Source: Candidatus Dormiibacterota bacterium (GTDB taxonomy: Bacteria; Chloroflexota; Dormibacteria; Aeolococcales; Aeolococcaceae). From it: DNA of 21,646 nucleotides. The notes beneath the pieces were generated by a model that saw only the letters and a list, made by a program, of their open reading frames with translations, was not told the DNA's origin and did no database searches. The position numbers and the translations under genes are program-made. The stretch covers positions 197-21,842 of the forward strand of contig PMYJ01000197.1 of NCBI GenBank assembly GCA_003170875.1. Reading direction: 5' to 3'. Shown here piece after piece: positions 1 through 8,036 of the stretch; position 1 is the first letter of the stretch, and every line of letters starts with the position of its first letter.

Positions 1-639
1 AAGAGCACCCTGCTCCACATCATGGGCGGGCTCGAGCCACCGGATTCGGGCCGCGTCCTGGTCAACGGCCGCGACCTGTACGCGATGGGGGACACCGAGC
101 GCTCGGCGTTCCGCCGCGACCACATCGGCTTTGTCTTCCAGTTCTTCAACCTCATCCCCAGTCTCACCGCCGCCGAGAACGTGGCCCTGCCGCTCCGGCT
201 GCGTGGTGACAGGCACGCCGCCCGCCTGGACCGCAGGGCGGTGTCCCAACGTGTCGGCGTGCTCATGGACCAGCTCTCGCTTCACGGTCTTCAGGGCCAC
301 GGCCCCGACGAGATCTCGGGAGGCGAGCAGCAGAGGGTGGCCCTGGCGAGGGCTCTGGCTGCAGCACCCACCCTGCTGCTCGCCGACGAGCCCACCGGCA
401 ACCTCGACCGCCAGAGCGGCCAGGAGGTGATGGAGATGCTCAGCCGCCTCTGCCGCGAGCAGTCCCAGACCACCGTCCTGGTCACCCACAACGCCCGAGT
501 GGCCGCGTACGCGAACCGAGTGCTGGTCGTGGCCGACGGCAGGGTCGTGGACGACGTGCAGGTGGGGGCCAAGGGCGCAGACACCGACTCCGCCAGCTTC
601 CGGGCACTCGTCCGCCAGCTCGAGCGGCATGACCTCTGA
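1..639 (+). CDS. ABC transporter ATP-binding protein (5' truncated)
   Basis: ATPase subunit of a LolD/MacB-type ABC exporter. The window opens inside the Walker A motif: the first codons read KSTLLHIMGG, so the true start and the beginning of the P-loop lie upstream. The Q-loop region (FVFQFFNLIPSLTAAENV), the signature motif (SGGEQQRVALARAL), Walker B with the catalytic Glu (LLLADEPTGNLD) and the H-loop (VTHN) are all present in the expected order, so the visible part looks functional. NLIPSLTAAENV and the TGNLD ending are typical of the family that pairs with FtsX-like permeases, and that is the next gene. Its 3' end overlaps the permease start by 11 bases in another frame, implying translational coupling. 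The substrate cannot be deduced. Known family roles include lipoprotein or peptide export and cell-envelope stress functions. Confidence 0.95.
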   Translation, partial: KSTLLHIMGGLEPPDSGRVLVNGRDLYAMGDTERSAFRRDHIGFVFQFFNLIPSLTAAENVALPLRLRGDRHAARLDRRAVSQRVGVLMDQLSLHGLQGHGPDEISGGEQQRVALARALAAAPTLLLADEPTGNLDRQSGQEVMEMLSRLCREQSQTTVLVTHNARVAAYANRVLVVADGRVVDDVQVGAKGADTDSASFRALVRQLERHDL

Positions 640-3211
640 CCCGGTCTCGCGGGGCGTCGCCGGGCTGATTACCTCCGCCGCTCAGCGGATGGTGGGCGGC
701 GCGACCTGGCTGGTGACCGGAGGGCTCGATCCGGGTCTCCGACCCGTGCTCACGCGCAACCTCGCTTCCCGGCCCGCGAGGGCAGCGCTCACCGCCGCCG
801 CTGTGGGGCTGGGCGTGGCGGCGATGCTGGGCGTCCAGATCGAGGTGGCCGGGGTCGGGGCCCAGGCTGATGCGTCGGCGCAGCTCCGCGCCGGGCACTC
901 GGGACTGGACGTCCGTGCCAGCTCCGGGGTCGGCCTCAGCACCTCGCAGCTGGCATCGCTCGGAGGCCTCTCCGGAGTCCGGGAGGTGGTCCCCCTGTAC
1001 CAGAAGCGGGTCACGGCCCAGGCCCCGGAATCGGGCGCACCGACGTCCACCGTGACCCTGGTGGGAGTACAGGATGGGGAGGCCGCGCTCCGCGGGATCA
1101 GCGTCAGCGCCGGGCAACTTCCGGGCTCCTCGGCCCATGACCAGATCGCCATCGACACAGCACTGCTTCCGGCCCTGGCCCCTCCGGACGGAAGCCTCAG
1201 CGTCGGTGGCAGCGTCCTGCTGACCACGTCGACGGGCCCCCGCTCCTTCACGGTGGTCGGGCTCACCCACGCGAGCGGCGTCAGCGCCAGCTTCACCCAC
1301 GACGTCATCTTCGTCCCCGCCCCGGAGCTGCTCTCTTCCTTCGATCTTGGCCTCCACGCCTCGCTCGCAGCTCTCCGCCTCTCTCCCGGGACCAGCTCGG
1401 CCGAGGCGGCGGCGGCGGTCCATCAGCAGTTAGGCGGGACCGTCACCACCTTTGACCCGGGAACCGACTCGAGCGATCCACTCTCCCAGCTCTCCCCCCT
1501 GCTGATCCTCGTGAGCGTCCTCAGCGTGATCATCGGAGCGGGGGTGTGCGCCAACACGGTGAGCCTCGCCGCCCTGGAGCGCCAGCGCGAGATCGGCCTG
1601 CTGCGAGCGGCGGGCGCCTCGGCGGCCCAGGTGTTCCACCTCCTCGCCGCCGAGTCCACGGTCCTGGCCCTCTCAGGGGCCGCGGCTGGGATCGTCGGCG
1701 GCGTGGGCCTCGGAGCCGCCCTCCAGGCCGGCTTCGGAGCCGCCTCGACCGCGCCCGCGGTCGGGCTCCAGGTCAGCCCCCTGGCAGTGGTGCTGGCAGC
1801 GCTCGCCGGCGCGCTCGCCGCCCTGGTCGCCTCCGCCGTCCCCGCCGTGACGGCCGCACGCGTGCCGATCCTCGAAGCCCTGAGCCCCGAGAGCGCCGGC
1901 AAGCGCGAGCGGGTCCATGGCGGCGCGATCGGCGCGGTACCGCCGCTCGCCGCCCTGGCCGCGGTATCGGATCTGGCGGGGGGAGCCCTGGCGCCGGTGG
2001 GCGCCGTCGCCCTCCTCCTCGCGGTGGCACTCAGCCTGCCGTTGCTGGCCCCGTCCCTGGCGCGTCTCCTGGCGCGGATGCTGGGGGTGATCTGGCCGGA
2101 GACGGAGGTTGCCGCGGCCAGCCTGCGGCGCCGCCGCAACCGCACCGCGCTGACGCTCTCCGGATTGGTCACCGCCATCGCGGCGGCGATGGCCGGCGGG
2201 ATCCTGGTGGCGGGAAGCCTCGCCTCCGGCGACATCTGGATCAGCCACCTCTTCATCGGTGACACCCTGATCCAGAGCCCGGTGACCCAGCCGAGCGGCA
2301 TCGCCGTCCAGATCGGCCAGGATGCGGGGGTACAGCTGACCAGCCTCCGCTTCTTCCCCGCCGTCGTCGACGGCGACGTGATTGGGATGACCGCCTTCGA
2401 CAGCGCGACCTTCGCTCGAGACGGCGGCCTGGAACTGGTCGCCGGCAGCCGCAGCCAGGCATTCGCGGCGCTCACCGGCGGCTCCAGCCTGCTCGCGCCG
2501 CTCAGCCTGGCGGAGGCGGATGACTGGAAGGTGGGCACCGTGCTCCCGGTGGCGACGGGAAGCGGGACGACCAACTTCACGATCGCCGGCATCGTGGAGC
2601 ACTCCTTCCCTGCCGGTGACGGCCGGGAGTCGCTGCTCATCGACTCGCGGCAGGCCGTGAGGTTCTTCGGAAGCGGGGTGGCGGGTTTCGACGACCTCGA
2701 GGTGCTGACCCCGGGACGCGGGCCGGCCGCGGCCGCGGCGGCGAGCCGGTACGGCCTCTCGGCGACCTCGGTCAGCACGATCGAATCGACCACCGAGCAG
2801 GCCCTGAGCGGCACCGTCGGCATGCTGCCGGCAGTCGCCTGGCTCGCGGTGGCCATCGCCGTGCTGGCGGTCGTCAACACGCTGGTGGTGAACGTCCGCC
2901 AGGGCCGCCACGAGCTGGGTCTGCTCCGGGCCGTGGGGCTCAGTCGGAGTCAGGCCCGGCGTCTCGTGCTGGCGCAGGCGGGCCTGCTCGGGGGGGTCGC
3001 GGCCGTGCTCGGGGTGGGGCTGGGCTGCCTGCTCGCCGTGCCCCTGCTCGTGGCCAGCACCAGCCCCGGCTTCACTCCTGCATTCGTGTTCCCGATCACC
3101 ACCGTGCTCGCCCTGTTGGGAGGCGTGGTCGTGGCGGTGCTGCTCGCCGGGGTCCTGCCCGCCCGCCGCGCGGCCGCCGCCGACATCGTGAGCGCTGTAC
3201 GCCAGGAATGA
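629..3211 (+). CDS. FtsX-like ABC transporter permease, two FtsX domains
   Basis: Membrane subunit of the ABC exporter, 860 residues. The N-terminal segment (about residues 50-75) is a membrane helix. A large extracytoplasmic region follows (about 76-285). The first FtsX domain (about 285-420) includes the typical ERQREIGLLRAAGAS element. Two central helices follow, then a second extracytoplasmic stretch and the second FtsX domain (about 730-855) with RQGRHELGLLRAVGLS. This duplicated 'EIGLLRA/ELGLLRA' coupling-helix arrangement is typical of the fused COG0577-type permeases. The ATG overlaps the end of the ATPase gene, and the stop codon overlaps the next start (ATGA at 3208-3211), so the three genes form one tightly coupled operon. 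The protein is probably an exporter or mechanotransmission system of the MacB/Lol class rather than FtsEX itself, because of its length. The substrate is unknown. Confidence 0.93.
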   Translation: MTSDPVSRGVAGLITSAAQRMVGGATWLVTGGLDPGLRPVLTRNLASRPARAALTAAAVGLGVAAMLGVQIEVAGVGAQADASAQLRAGHSGLDVRASSGVGLSTSQLASLGGLSGVREVVPLYQKRVTAQAPESGAPTSTVTLVGVQDGEAALRGISVSAGQLPGSSAHDQIAIDTALLPALAPPDGSLSVGGSVLLTTSTGPRSFTVVGLTHASGVSASFTHDVIFVPAPELLSSFDLGLHASLAALRLSPGTSSAEAAAAVHQQLGGTVTTFDPGTDSSDPLSQLSPLLILVSVLSVIIGAGVCANTVSLAALERQREIGLLRAAGASAAQVFHLLAAESTVLALSGAAAGIVGGVGLGAALQAGFGAASTAPAVGLQVSPLAVVLAALAGALAALVASAVPAVTAARVPILEALSPESAGKRERVHGGAIGAVPPLAALAAVSDLAGGALAPVGAVALLLAVALSLPLLAPSLARLLARMLGVIWPETEVAAASLRRRRNRTALTLSGLVTAIAAAMAGGILVAGSLASGDIWISHLFIGDTLIQSPVTQPSGIAVQIGQDAGVQLTSLRFFPAVVDGDVIGMTAFDSATFARDGGLELVAGSRSQAFAALTGGSSLLAPLSLAEADDWKVGTVLPVATGSGTTNFTIAGIVEHSFPAGDGRESLLIDSRQAVRFFGSGVAGFDDLEVLTPGRGPAAAAAASRYGLSATSVSTIESTTEQALSGTVGMLPAVAWLAVAIAVLAVVNTLVVNVRQGRHELGLLRAVGLSRSQARRLVLAQAGLLGGVAAVLGVGLGCLLAVPLLVASTSPGFTPAFVFPITTVLALLGGVVVAVLLAGVLPARRAAAADIVSAVRQE

Positions 3212-3810
3212 GGTGGCGACGGGGCACTGCGCGAGCCTTCGGAATGCTGGCGCTGGCGGCTGCGACCGGCGGCTGCGGGAGTTCCGGGGTCTCCACCCTC
3301 GGCAGGGATCCGAGCAGCTACCTGATCACCCTCAGCCAGCTCACCTCCCCTGACTTCATCGTCTACCAGGCGGTCGCACCGGTGAGTGCGGGCTGGCTGG
3401 ACCCGGCCAGCTCGACCGCGATCCGGAAGGATGGCCTGGTGCGAGCGGCGGAGGTCGAGTACTACCGCAACGTGTCGTTCAGCACCAGCAACGGCCCGAT
3501 CACGGTCACGGCGGCAGTTGCCGCTTTCACGAGCACGGTGGGCGCGGCCGCCGCCATGATCCGCCTCGACACCGTTCTGGATGCCCGTACCGGTGCCGTG
3601 CCCGTTTCCACCGGCCCGCTGGGCGACGGCGGACATGCGACCACCACCCAGGGGACCGCCGGCGGCGTCGGGGCCCTCCAGATCATCGTGGTGTGGCGGG
3701 TCGACAACCTGGTCAACAGCCTGCTGGCGGAGGGCCGGCTCGGTGGTCTCCAGCTCGACCAGCTCCTCCCCCTCGCCGCGGCCCAGACGGCCAACGAGCG
3801 CGCCCGCTGA
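3208..3810 (+). CDS. Hypothetical, probable lipoprotein coupled to the ABC exporter
   Basis: A 200-residue protein not recognised by family. The N-terminus has basic residues (MRWRRGTAR), a short hydrophobic Ala/Leu stretch, then TGGC with Cys23. This resembles a lipoprotein signal peptide, but position -3 is Thr rather than the usual Leu/Val/Ile, so the lipobox is imperfect. The remainder is soluble, Ala/Thr-rich, and ends around a Gln-Leu-Asp-Gln-Leu-Leu-Pro segment. The start overlaps the permease stop (ATGA), so it is almost certainly co-translated with the exporter. That suggests an extracytoplasmic partner or substrate-handling component. Its stop is only 8 bases from the stop of the convergent EAL gene. 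The function is inferred from context only. Confidence 0.8.
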   Translation: MRWRRGTARAFGMLALAAATGGCGSSGVSTLGRDPSSYLITLSQLTSPDFIVYQAVAPVSAGWLDPASSTAIRKDGLVRAAEVEYYRNVSFSTSNGPITVTAAVAAFTSTVGAAAAMIRLDTVLDARTGAVPVSTGPLGDGGHATTTQGTAGGVGALQIIVVWRVDNLVNSLLAEGRLGGLQLDQLLPLAAAQTANERAR

Positions 3811-3817
3811 GCCCTCG

Positions 3818-5638
3818 TCAGGCGATCTGGGTACCGCTGTCGGACCCGAGCGGCCGATCCGCGCGGAGGAGTCGAAGGATCTCCGCCGCCGGCACCGGCC
3901 GTGAGAAGAGGAAACCCTGGTAGGCGTCCAGCCCCTGGGGCTGGAGGCGGTTGAGCTGCTCCTCGGTCTCGACTCCCTCGGCGATGACCCGCAGCCCGAG
4001 GTTGCGGCCGAGGGTCACCATCGCGTGGAGGAGGGCCCCGGGGTCCGCGGCGGGATTCGCCTCGTCCTCGAGCAGGAAGCTGCGGTCGATCTTGATGGTG
4101 CTGACGGCGAGGTTCTGGAGCTTGCCGATGTTGGAGTAGCCGGTGCCGAAGTCGTCAAGGGAGATGGTCACCCCCAGGCGTGCCAGCTCACCGAGCACCT
4201 CGGCCGCGGCTTGCGCGTCGACCATGGCCGCCGACTCGGTGACCTCCAGTTCGAGCAGGTGGGCCGGAAACCCGGTCTCGTCGAGACACTCGAGCACGGC
4301 CGCCACGAGGCTGCGATCGGTCAGCTGGTAAGCCGAGACGTTGACCGCGACCCGCACATCTCCCAGCCCGTCGGACCGCCACTGGGCAGCGTGCCGGACC
4401 GCGCTCCGCAGGACAAACTGGCCGATCTCCCCGATAACCCCGATCTCCTCGGCGACGGGGATGAACCGAACGGGGGGAACCTCGCCGAGCACCGGGTGAT
4501 GCCAGCGGGCGAGCGCCTCGAGCCCGACGATGCGGTGAGAGGCAGCGTCGACCTCCGGCTGGTAGGCGACGCTGAGCTCCCCCCTTTCCAGGGCGAGGGG
4601 GAGCTGCTGCTCGATGAGGAGCCGGCCCTCGGCCTCCTGTGAGAGGGAGAGCTCAAAGCGGACCATGTGCTCCGCCGAGGTGCGCCCAGCGTGCTGCGCC
4701 ATGGCGGCGTGCCGCATCAGCGTGGCCGGATTGTCGCCATCTGACGGCGCCAGAGCGATCCCGATCGCGGCACTCAGCCGGAGGTCGGCGGCGGAGCCGG
4801 TGCAGGGGGCCGCGACGGTCGCCACGATGGTGCGCGCCATGTAGACGGCCTCCTCGGGGAAGACCAGGCCGGGAAGGAGGACGGCGAACTCGTCGTCCGA
4901 CCAGCGCGCGACCATCCACGCGTTCATGGGCTGGGGCGCGCCAGAAGGCGTCGCGGGCGGTAGCGGGCGGCCGGCGATTGCCCCGGCGGCGGCTTCGACA
5001 CAGTCGGAGAGTCGCTCCCCCATCTCGGCCACCAGCTGGTCCCCCGCCTCCTGGCCGAGGGTCTCCACCACGGTGCGGAGCCGGTCGAGCGCGACCAGAA
5101 GCACGCCGGTCGAGCGTCCCAGGCGACGGCCGGCGCTCAACTCGCTGCCGAGCCTCCAGCGGAAGGTCGAGGCGTTGGGGAGGCCGGTGAGGCGATCGTG
5201 CGAGGCGTCGAAATCCCTCTCGGCGGCAAGGCGGTCGCGCTCCTCGGTCCACCGGGTGACGTCCACCCCCACGGAGGTGACGGAGGTGGGCCTGCCGTCC
5301 TCGTCGAGACTGGGCGTGTTCGACCAGGCCACCATCCGCACCCGACCATCGCTGGTCCGGAGCGGCGCCTCGACACAGGCGGCCCCATCCTTGCCGGTCA
5401 CCGCCCGGTCGAAGGCCCGGACCACGCGCCGCCGATGCTCGGGGGCGATCAGCACCTCGTGCCAGAGACGGCCACTCAGGTCGCTCCAGCGCCACCCGCC
5501 GAGCGCGAGCAGGTCACCGTTGGCGAAGGCCAGACGGCCGTCAGCGTCGGTGATCATGGCCAGGACGATCTGCCGCCCAGCGGCTCTCTCGTCCCGACCC
5601 CCCGTCTCGGGGCGGCCTCGCGGTCCCTCGGCAAGCAT
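3818..5638 (-). CDS. PAS-GGDEF-EAL protein, probable c-di-GMP phosphodiesterase
   Basis: Cytoplasmic second-messenger enzyme of about 606 residues with no membrane segment. Domains in order: PAS (about 25-130), GGDEF (about 140-310) and EAL (about 335-590). The GGDEF signature reads WSDDEF, so the second Gly is replaced by Asp. No RxxD inhibitory site is visible just upstream, so cyclase activity is doubtful. The EAL half keeps its key motifs: EALARW, NVSAYQL, LEVTES, DDFGTGYS, IKIDRSF and AEGVETEEQL. c-di-GMP hydrolysis is therefore likely, possibly tuned by PAS and by GTP binding to the degenerate GGDEF. I chose the ATG at 5638 because AAGAGG lies about 10 bases upstream. An ATG at 5680 would add 14 residues but sits beside a GC-rich inverted repeat with no sensible ribosome site. 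The gene is adjacent to matrix and pilus genes, both classic c-di-GMP outputs. Confidence 0.93.
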   Translation of the reverse strand: MLAEGPRGRPETGGRDERAAGRQIVLAMITDADGRLAFANGDLLALGGWRWSDLSGRLWHEVLIAPEHRRRVVRAFDRAVTGKDGAACVEAPLRTSDGRVRMVAWSNTPSLDEDGRPTSVTSVGVDVTRWTEERDRLAAERDFDASHDRLTGLPNASTFRWRLGSELSAGRRLGRSTGVLLVALDRLRTVVETLGQEAGDQLVAEMGERLSDCVEAAAGAIAGRPLPPATPSGAPQPMNAWMVARWSDDEFAVLLPGLVFPEEAVYMARTIVATVAAPCTGSAADLRLSAAIGIALAPSDGDNPATLMRHAAMAQHAGRTSAEHMVRFELSLSQEAEGRLLIEQQLPLALERGELSVAYQPEVDAASHRIVGLEALARWHHPVLGEVPPVRFIPVAEEIGVIGEIGQFVLRSAVRHAAQWRSDGLGDVRVAVNVSAYQLTDRSLVAAVLECLDETGFPAHLLELEVTESAAMVDAQAAAEVLGELARLGVTISLDDFGTGYSNIGKLQNLAVSTIKIDRSFLLEDEANPAADPGALLHAMVTLGRNLGLRVIAEGVETEEQLNRLQPQGLDAYQGFLFSRPVPAAEILRLLRADRPLGSDSGTQIA

Positions 5639-5670
5639 CCGGTGGCGACCTCTTGAGTTATGCCGACCAT

Positions 5671-5691
5671 CCCCGGGCATCCCCCCCGGGG
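5671..5691. repeat. GC-rich inverted repeat upstream of the EAL gene
   Basis: CCCCGGG at 5671-5677 and its complement CCCGGGG at 5685-5691 are separated by 7 bases. The repeat lies 33 bases upstream of the preferred EAL-gene start and overlaps the alternative start at 5680. It may be an operator or a leader hairpin. It may also be fortuitous in such GC-rich DNA. Confidence 0.3.
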
Positions 5692-6184
5692 CATCGGCGG
5701 CTATGGTCGCCTGAAGGGATGGGTGGGAAAGACGCTTTCAGCCAGGCTGGGACGTCCAAGAGACAACAACGTCATCGTCACAAGACCCCAGCCTCCCCGT
5801 GTGACGGCCGAGGGCCCCGGGAGAGCCTGCCGCGACCCCGGAGAGGCGATGCGGTGACGGCAGCCAGGGCGGGCGGGGCGCGATGGCGGGTGGGCGCCCG
5901 GGCCCGTACCGGGGTGACCGGGGTCGGGCCGGCGGACGCCACCCCCGGCGGTCAAGGCGAGCGAAGAGTCACCAAGTACATATAGAGGAGCCCCATTGGC
6001 GCGGGGCCGGGCGGGCCCGGCGGGCGGGCGGCGGCCCCGACAGCGGCCGCGAGCCGGCCGGGGGGCGAGCCACGTGCCGGCGATCCTCGCCAGCGACCGC
6101 TTGTCGGCACCGTCCCGTGACCCCGGACCCGATGGGTTGCCAACGGATCAGACGCATCGCTCGCGTTCATGGTTTCACGCGAAG
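5692..6184. other. Non-coding intergenic stretch between divergent genes
   Basis: About 490 bases with no convincing gene. The open frames here are Arg/Gly/Pro-rich with no family resemblance or ribosome sites. The stretch holds the upstream region of the EAL gene, a GC-saturated block at about 6000-6070, and an isolated AT-rich patch (AAGTACATATAGAGGAG at 5974-5990) that could contain a -10 element. GATCAGACGC near 6147 recurs at the equivalent place upstream of the second TasA-like gene, suggesting that the duplicated upstream region begins about here. Confidence 0.5.
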
Positions 6185-6285
6185 CCCGTTACCCCCCTGT
6201 CGCCTCTTCGGCTGGTGCTCCGTAAGATCGCCCCCCCTAGCCTGCCCCTTGCCGTCTAGTGCATTTGACCTATCTGGCTAGAGCG
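6185..6285 (+). promoter_or_regulatory. Conserved upstream module, copy 1 (before TasA-like gene 1)
   Basis: First of three homologous upstream regions. A 56-base block runs from CCCGTTACCC to CCCCCCTAG (6185-6240). It aligns without gaps to the other copies and is identical to copy 3 at 44 of 56 positions. After 12 variable bases comes CGTCTAGTGCATTTGA (6253-6268), then CTGGCTAGA. CGTC resembles the -10 motif of ECF-sigma promoters, but no standard -35 is evident. The copy also contains TTGACC, which could be a -35 of the housekeeping type without a good -10. A promoter or operator is the likely role; the exact element is unresolved. Confidence 0.6.
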
Positions 6286-6312
6286 GTCAGAGACTTTGAA
6301 GGAATGAGGATC

Positions 6313-6957
6313 ATGGAACGGAAGAGCAGACGAACGCTTCGGGTAGCGATGGTGCTGGGTGCCGCCGTGGCCGGCACCGCCCTGGTCGGATTTGGCGGCT
6401 TGGCGGCATGGAACGCATATACCGAGAACGCCGGCAACAGCGTCGCGGCCGGCACCCTTCAGCACTCCAACCAGAGCCTGAGCTGCCTGTCGAGCCTGGG
6501 CGCGGTGCCCACCAGCGGCACCGGGTTCTGCGCTCCTGTGATCAGCGTCTCCGGGGTGGACCCGGTCAACTTCTCCACGCTGGTCACGCCCGTCACCATC
6601 AAGATCGACAACACCGGCAACCTGCAGAGCACCTTCACTCTGGGCATGGGGACGCTGCTTCAGGCCCCGACCGGGAGCCTCTGCCCCGACCTCACCCTGG
6701 CCGTGAAGGACAAGAACAACAACACGGTCTGGGCGGCCACGGCCCTCACCGGCACGTTCACCGCCACCAGCCTCTTCAACAACGCCGGCACGCCCTCCAC
6801 CACCTGGACCGGGGGCGGGACCGCCGGCACCGGCACGGGCGCCACCGGTGACACGTTCACGGTGACCGTGGGCATGGGCGCCGGATTCGCCAACAGCTTG
6901 ACCGACGCGGGCACCGGCTGCACCTTCGGCCTTCTCTTCACCCAGACGGCGGCCTGA
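6313..6957 (+). CDS. TasA/camelysin-like secreted protein 1 (SipW-type signal peptide)
   Basis: A 214-residue secreted protein. The N-terminus is strongly basic (MERKSRRTLR), then hydrophobic to about residue 32, then AAWNAYTENAGNSVAAGTL. This matches the SipW-dependent signal region of TasA/CalY-type proteins, in which the hydrophobic core is followed by a (F/Y)-(S/T)-x-x-x-x-x-N...AGTL motif. The mature part is rich in Thr, Gly, Asn and Val, as expected for a beta-sandwich fibre subunit. It has four cysteines and ends in CTFGLLFTQTAA. I chose the ATG at 6313, about 10 bases after AAGGA. The GTG at 6259 lies inside the conserved upstream module, and the ATG at 6304 has no spacing from the ribosome site. 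The processing enzyme is probably the signal peptidase at 9828. A TasA-like extracellular fibre role is inferred from the signal type and context; sequence identity to TasA was not tested. Confidence 0.85.
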   Translation: MERKSRRTLRVAMVLGAAVAGTALVGFGGLAAWNAYTENAGNSVAAGTLQHSNQSLSCLSSLGAVPTSGTGFCAPVISVSGVDPVNFSTLVTPVTIKIDNTGNLQSTFTLGMGTLLQAPTGSLCPDLTLAVKDKNNNTVWAATALTGTFTATSLFNNAGTPSTTWTGGGTAGTGTGATGDTFTVTVGMGAGFANSLTDAGTGCTFGLLFTQTAA

Positions 6958-6975
6958 TCCACCTATCGCTCCCAC

Positions 6976-7015
6976 GAGGCCGGGCAGGGCAACCTGCCCG
7001 GCCTCCTCTTTTTCC
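6976..7015 (+). terminator. Rho-independent terminator of TasA-like gene 1
   Basis: A perfect 13-base-pair hairpin (GAGGCCGGGCAGG at 6976-6988, complement at 6993-7005) has the loop GCAA and is followed by CTCTTTTTCCC. It lies 18 bases after the stop codon. Confidence 0.9.
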
Positions 7016-7106
7016 CGGGATACCGCGCGCGACCGGCAGGGAGTTGGCCGCCGGCTAGCCGGCGCCGCGATCAGACGCCCCGATCGCGTCACGGGGGCGG
7101 CCGACC

Positions 7107-7208
7107 TCCGTGACCCGGCTGTGGCCGGTTCCGCAACCGGTTCGTCTCACCGGTCCCCCTAGGGTTGGCTAGAACCGTCTAGTGCATTTGAACTACCTGG
7201 CTAGAACG
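7107..7208 (+). promoter_or_regulatory. Conserved upstream module, copy 2 (before TasA-like gene 2)
   Basis: The 56-base block at 7107-7162 aligns without gaps to copies 1 and 3 (37 of 56 identical to copy 3). It contains CCGTGACCCGGCTGTGGCC and ends in CCCCCTAG. After 13 bases comes CGTCTAGTGCATTTGAACTA (7176-7195), identical to copy 3 over 20 bases, then CTGGCTAGAACGG. It also carries TTCCGCAACCGGTTCGT (7130-7146), which partly recurs upstream of the signal peptidase gene. It is probably a promoter/operator region. Confidence 0.6.
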
Positions 7209-7235
7209 GCCATTAGGCCACAAAGGATGAGGATT

Positions 7236-7886
7236 ATGGAAACCCGCAAGAGCAAGCGATCGCTTCGAGTGGCCCTGGTGCTGGGCGCCGCCGTGGCCGG
7301 CACAGCCCTGGTCGGCTGGGGCGGGTTGGCGGCATGGAGTGCCTACACGGAGAACGCCGGCAACAGCGTTGCCGCCGGCACCCTGACGCACAACAACTAC
7401 GTTAGTTCCAACTGCGCGTCCACCCTGGGAACGGCCCCGGTCGGCGTCGGCCCCGGCTGGTGCTCGGCGTTCATCACCGTCACCGGCGCGGACCCGGTCA
7501 ACAACGTCCTGCCAATAAACGGTGCCGTCAAGATCGACAACACGGGCAACCTGCAGAGCACCTTCTCAATGAGCATGCCGGCCGCGCCGACGGGCAGCCT
7601 CTGCACTGACCTCACGCTCAAGGTCGCGAGCCTCTCGGCTGGGGCACCGGGCACCCCGTACCCGGTGACGGCCCTGACCTCGACCATGGGAGCGACCAGC
7701 GTGGACAACGACGCTGGCACGCCGGTCGCGATCTGGGCGCCCAACGGTGTCGCCGGCACCGGCACCGGCGCGACGGGTAACACCTTCACCTTCACCGTCG
7801 CGTCCGGCGGAACCTTCCTGACCAACTCCGCCGACGCGGGCCAGAGCTGCACCTTCAGCATCCTCTTCACCCAGACGGCCGCCTAA
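7236..7886 (+). CDS. TasA/camelysin-like secreted protein 2 (SipW-type signal peptide)
   Basis: A 216-residue paralogue, the closest relative of the first protein. The N-terminus METRKSKRSLRVALVLGAA leads into a hydrophobic core and AAWSAYTENAGNSVAAGTL, the SipW-type signal region. Shared mature motifs include VKIDNTGNLQSTFS, APTGSLC, AGTGTGATGNTFTFTV and the ending CTFSILFTQTAA. Four cysteines occupy the same relative places as in the other three paralogues. The start at 7236 is preceded by AAAGGA with 8 bases of spacing. Longer in-frame starts fall in the conserved non-coding module. It is probably exported by Sec, cleaved by the SipW-like peptidase downstream, and assembled at the cell surface. 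Between genes 1 and 2 the first half of the mature domain varies most. Confidence 0.85.
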   Translation: METRKSKRSLRVALVLGAAVAGTALVGWGGLAAWSAYTENAGNSVAAGTLTHNNYVSSNCASTLGTAPVGVGPGWCSAFITVTGADPVNNVLPINGAVKIDNTGNLQSTFSMSMPAAPTGSLCTDLTLKVASLSAGAPGTPYPVTALTSTMGATSVDNDAGTPVAIWAPNGVAGTGTGATGNTFTFTVASGGTFLTNSADAGQSCTFSILFTQTAA

Positions 7887-7904
7887 CTAACGCCTTGATC
7901 CGGA

Positions 7905-7945
7905 AGGCCGGGGCAGGATCGTCCTGCCCCGGCCTCCTACTGTCC
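7905..7945 (+). terminator. Hairpin terminator of TasA-like gene 2
   Basis: A perfect 14-base-pair hairpin (AGGCCGGGGCAGGA at 7905-7918, complement at 7922-7935) has a 3-base loop and is followed by CCTACTGTCC. The tail has few T residues, so termination may be incomplete or Rho-assisted. It lies 18 bases after the stop codon, as in gene 1. Confidence 0.75.
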
Positions 7946-8036
7946 AGGCCCTCCCGACGCGCTTCCAGCGCCCACCTCGAGGCCCCGAAAGCGAACGGCG
8001 CAAACGCCGCTATCGCAATCACAGCATCAAGCGCAT

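Noticed and set aside
1423..2911. Long minus-strand open frames inside the permease gene
   Set aside because: They are Arg/Ala/Pro-rich shadows created by GC-rich codon use. They have no family motifs, and the plus-strand permease is clear.
6259..6312. N-terminal extension of TasA-like gene 1 from the GTG at 6259 (and likewise gene 2 from 7182), giving MHLTYLAR/MHLNYLAR
   Set aside because: The similarity comes from the conserved upstream nucleotides. In copy 3 the same frame hits TAG at once, and the extension would place charged residues before a complete signal peptide. The ATGs at 6313 and 7236 have proper ribosome sites.
6313..6360. Twin-arginine (Tat) signal in TasA-like protein 1 (SRRTLR)
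   Set aside because: The Arg pair is not kept in paralogues 2 and 3 (SKRSLR, SKRSVR), and the region after the hydrophobic core matches SipW-type Sec signals.
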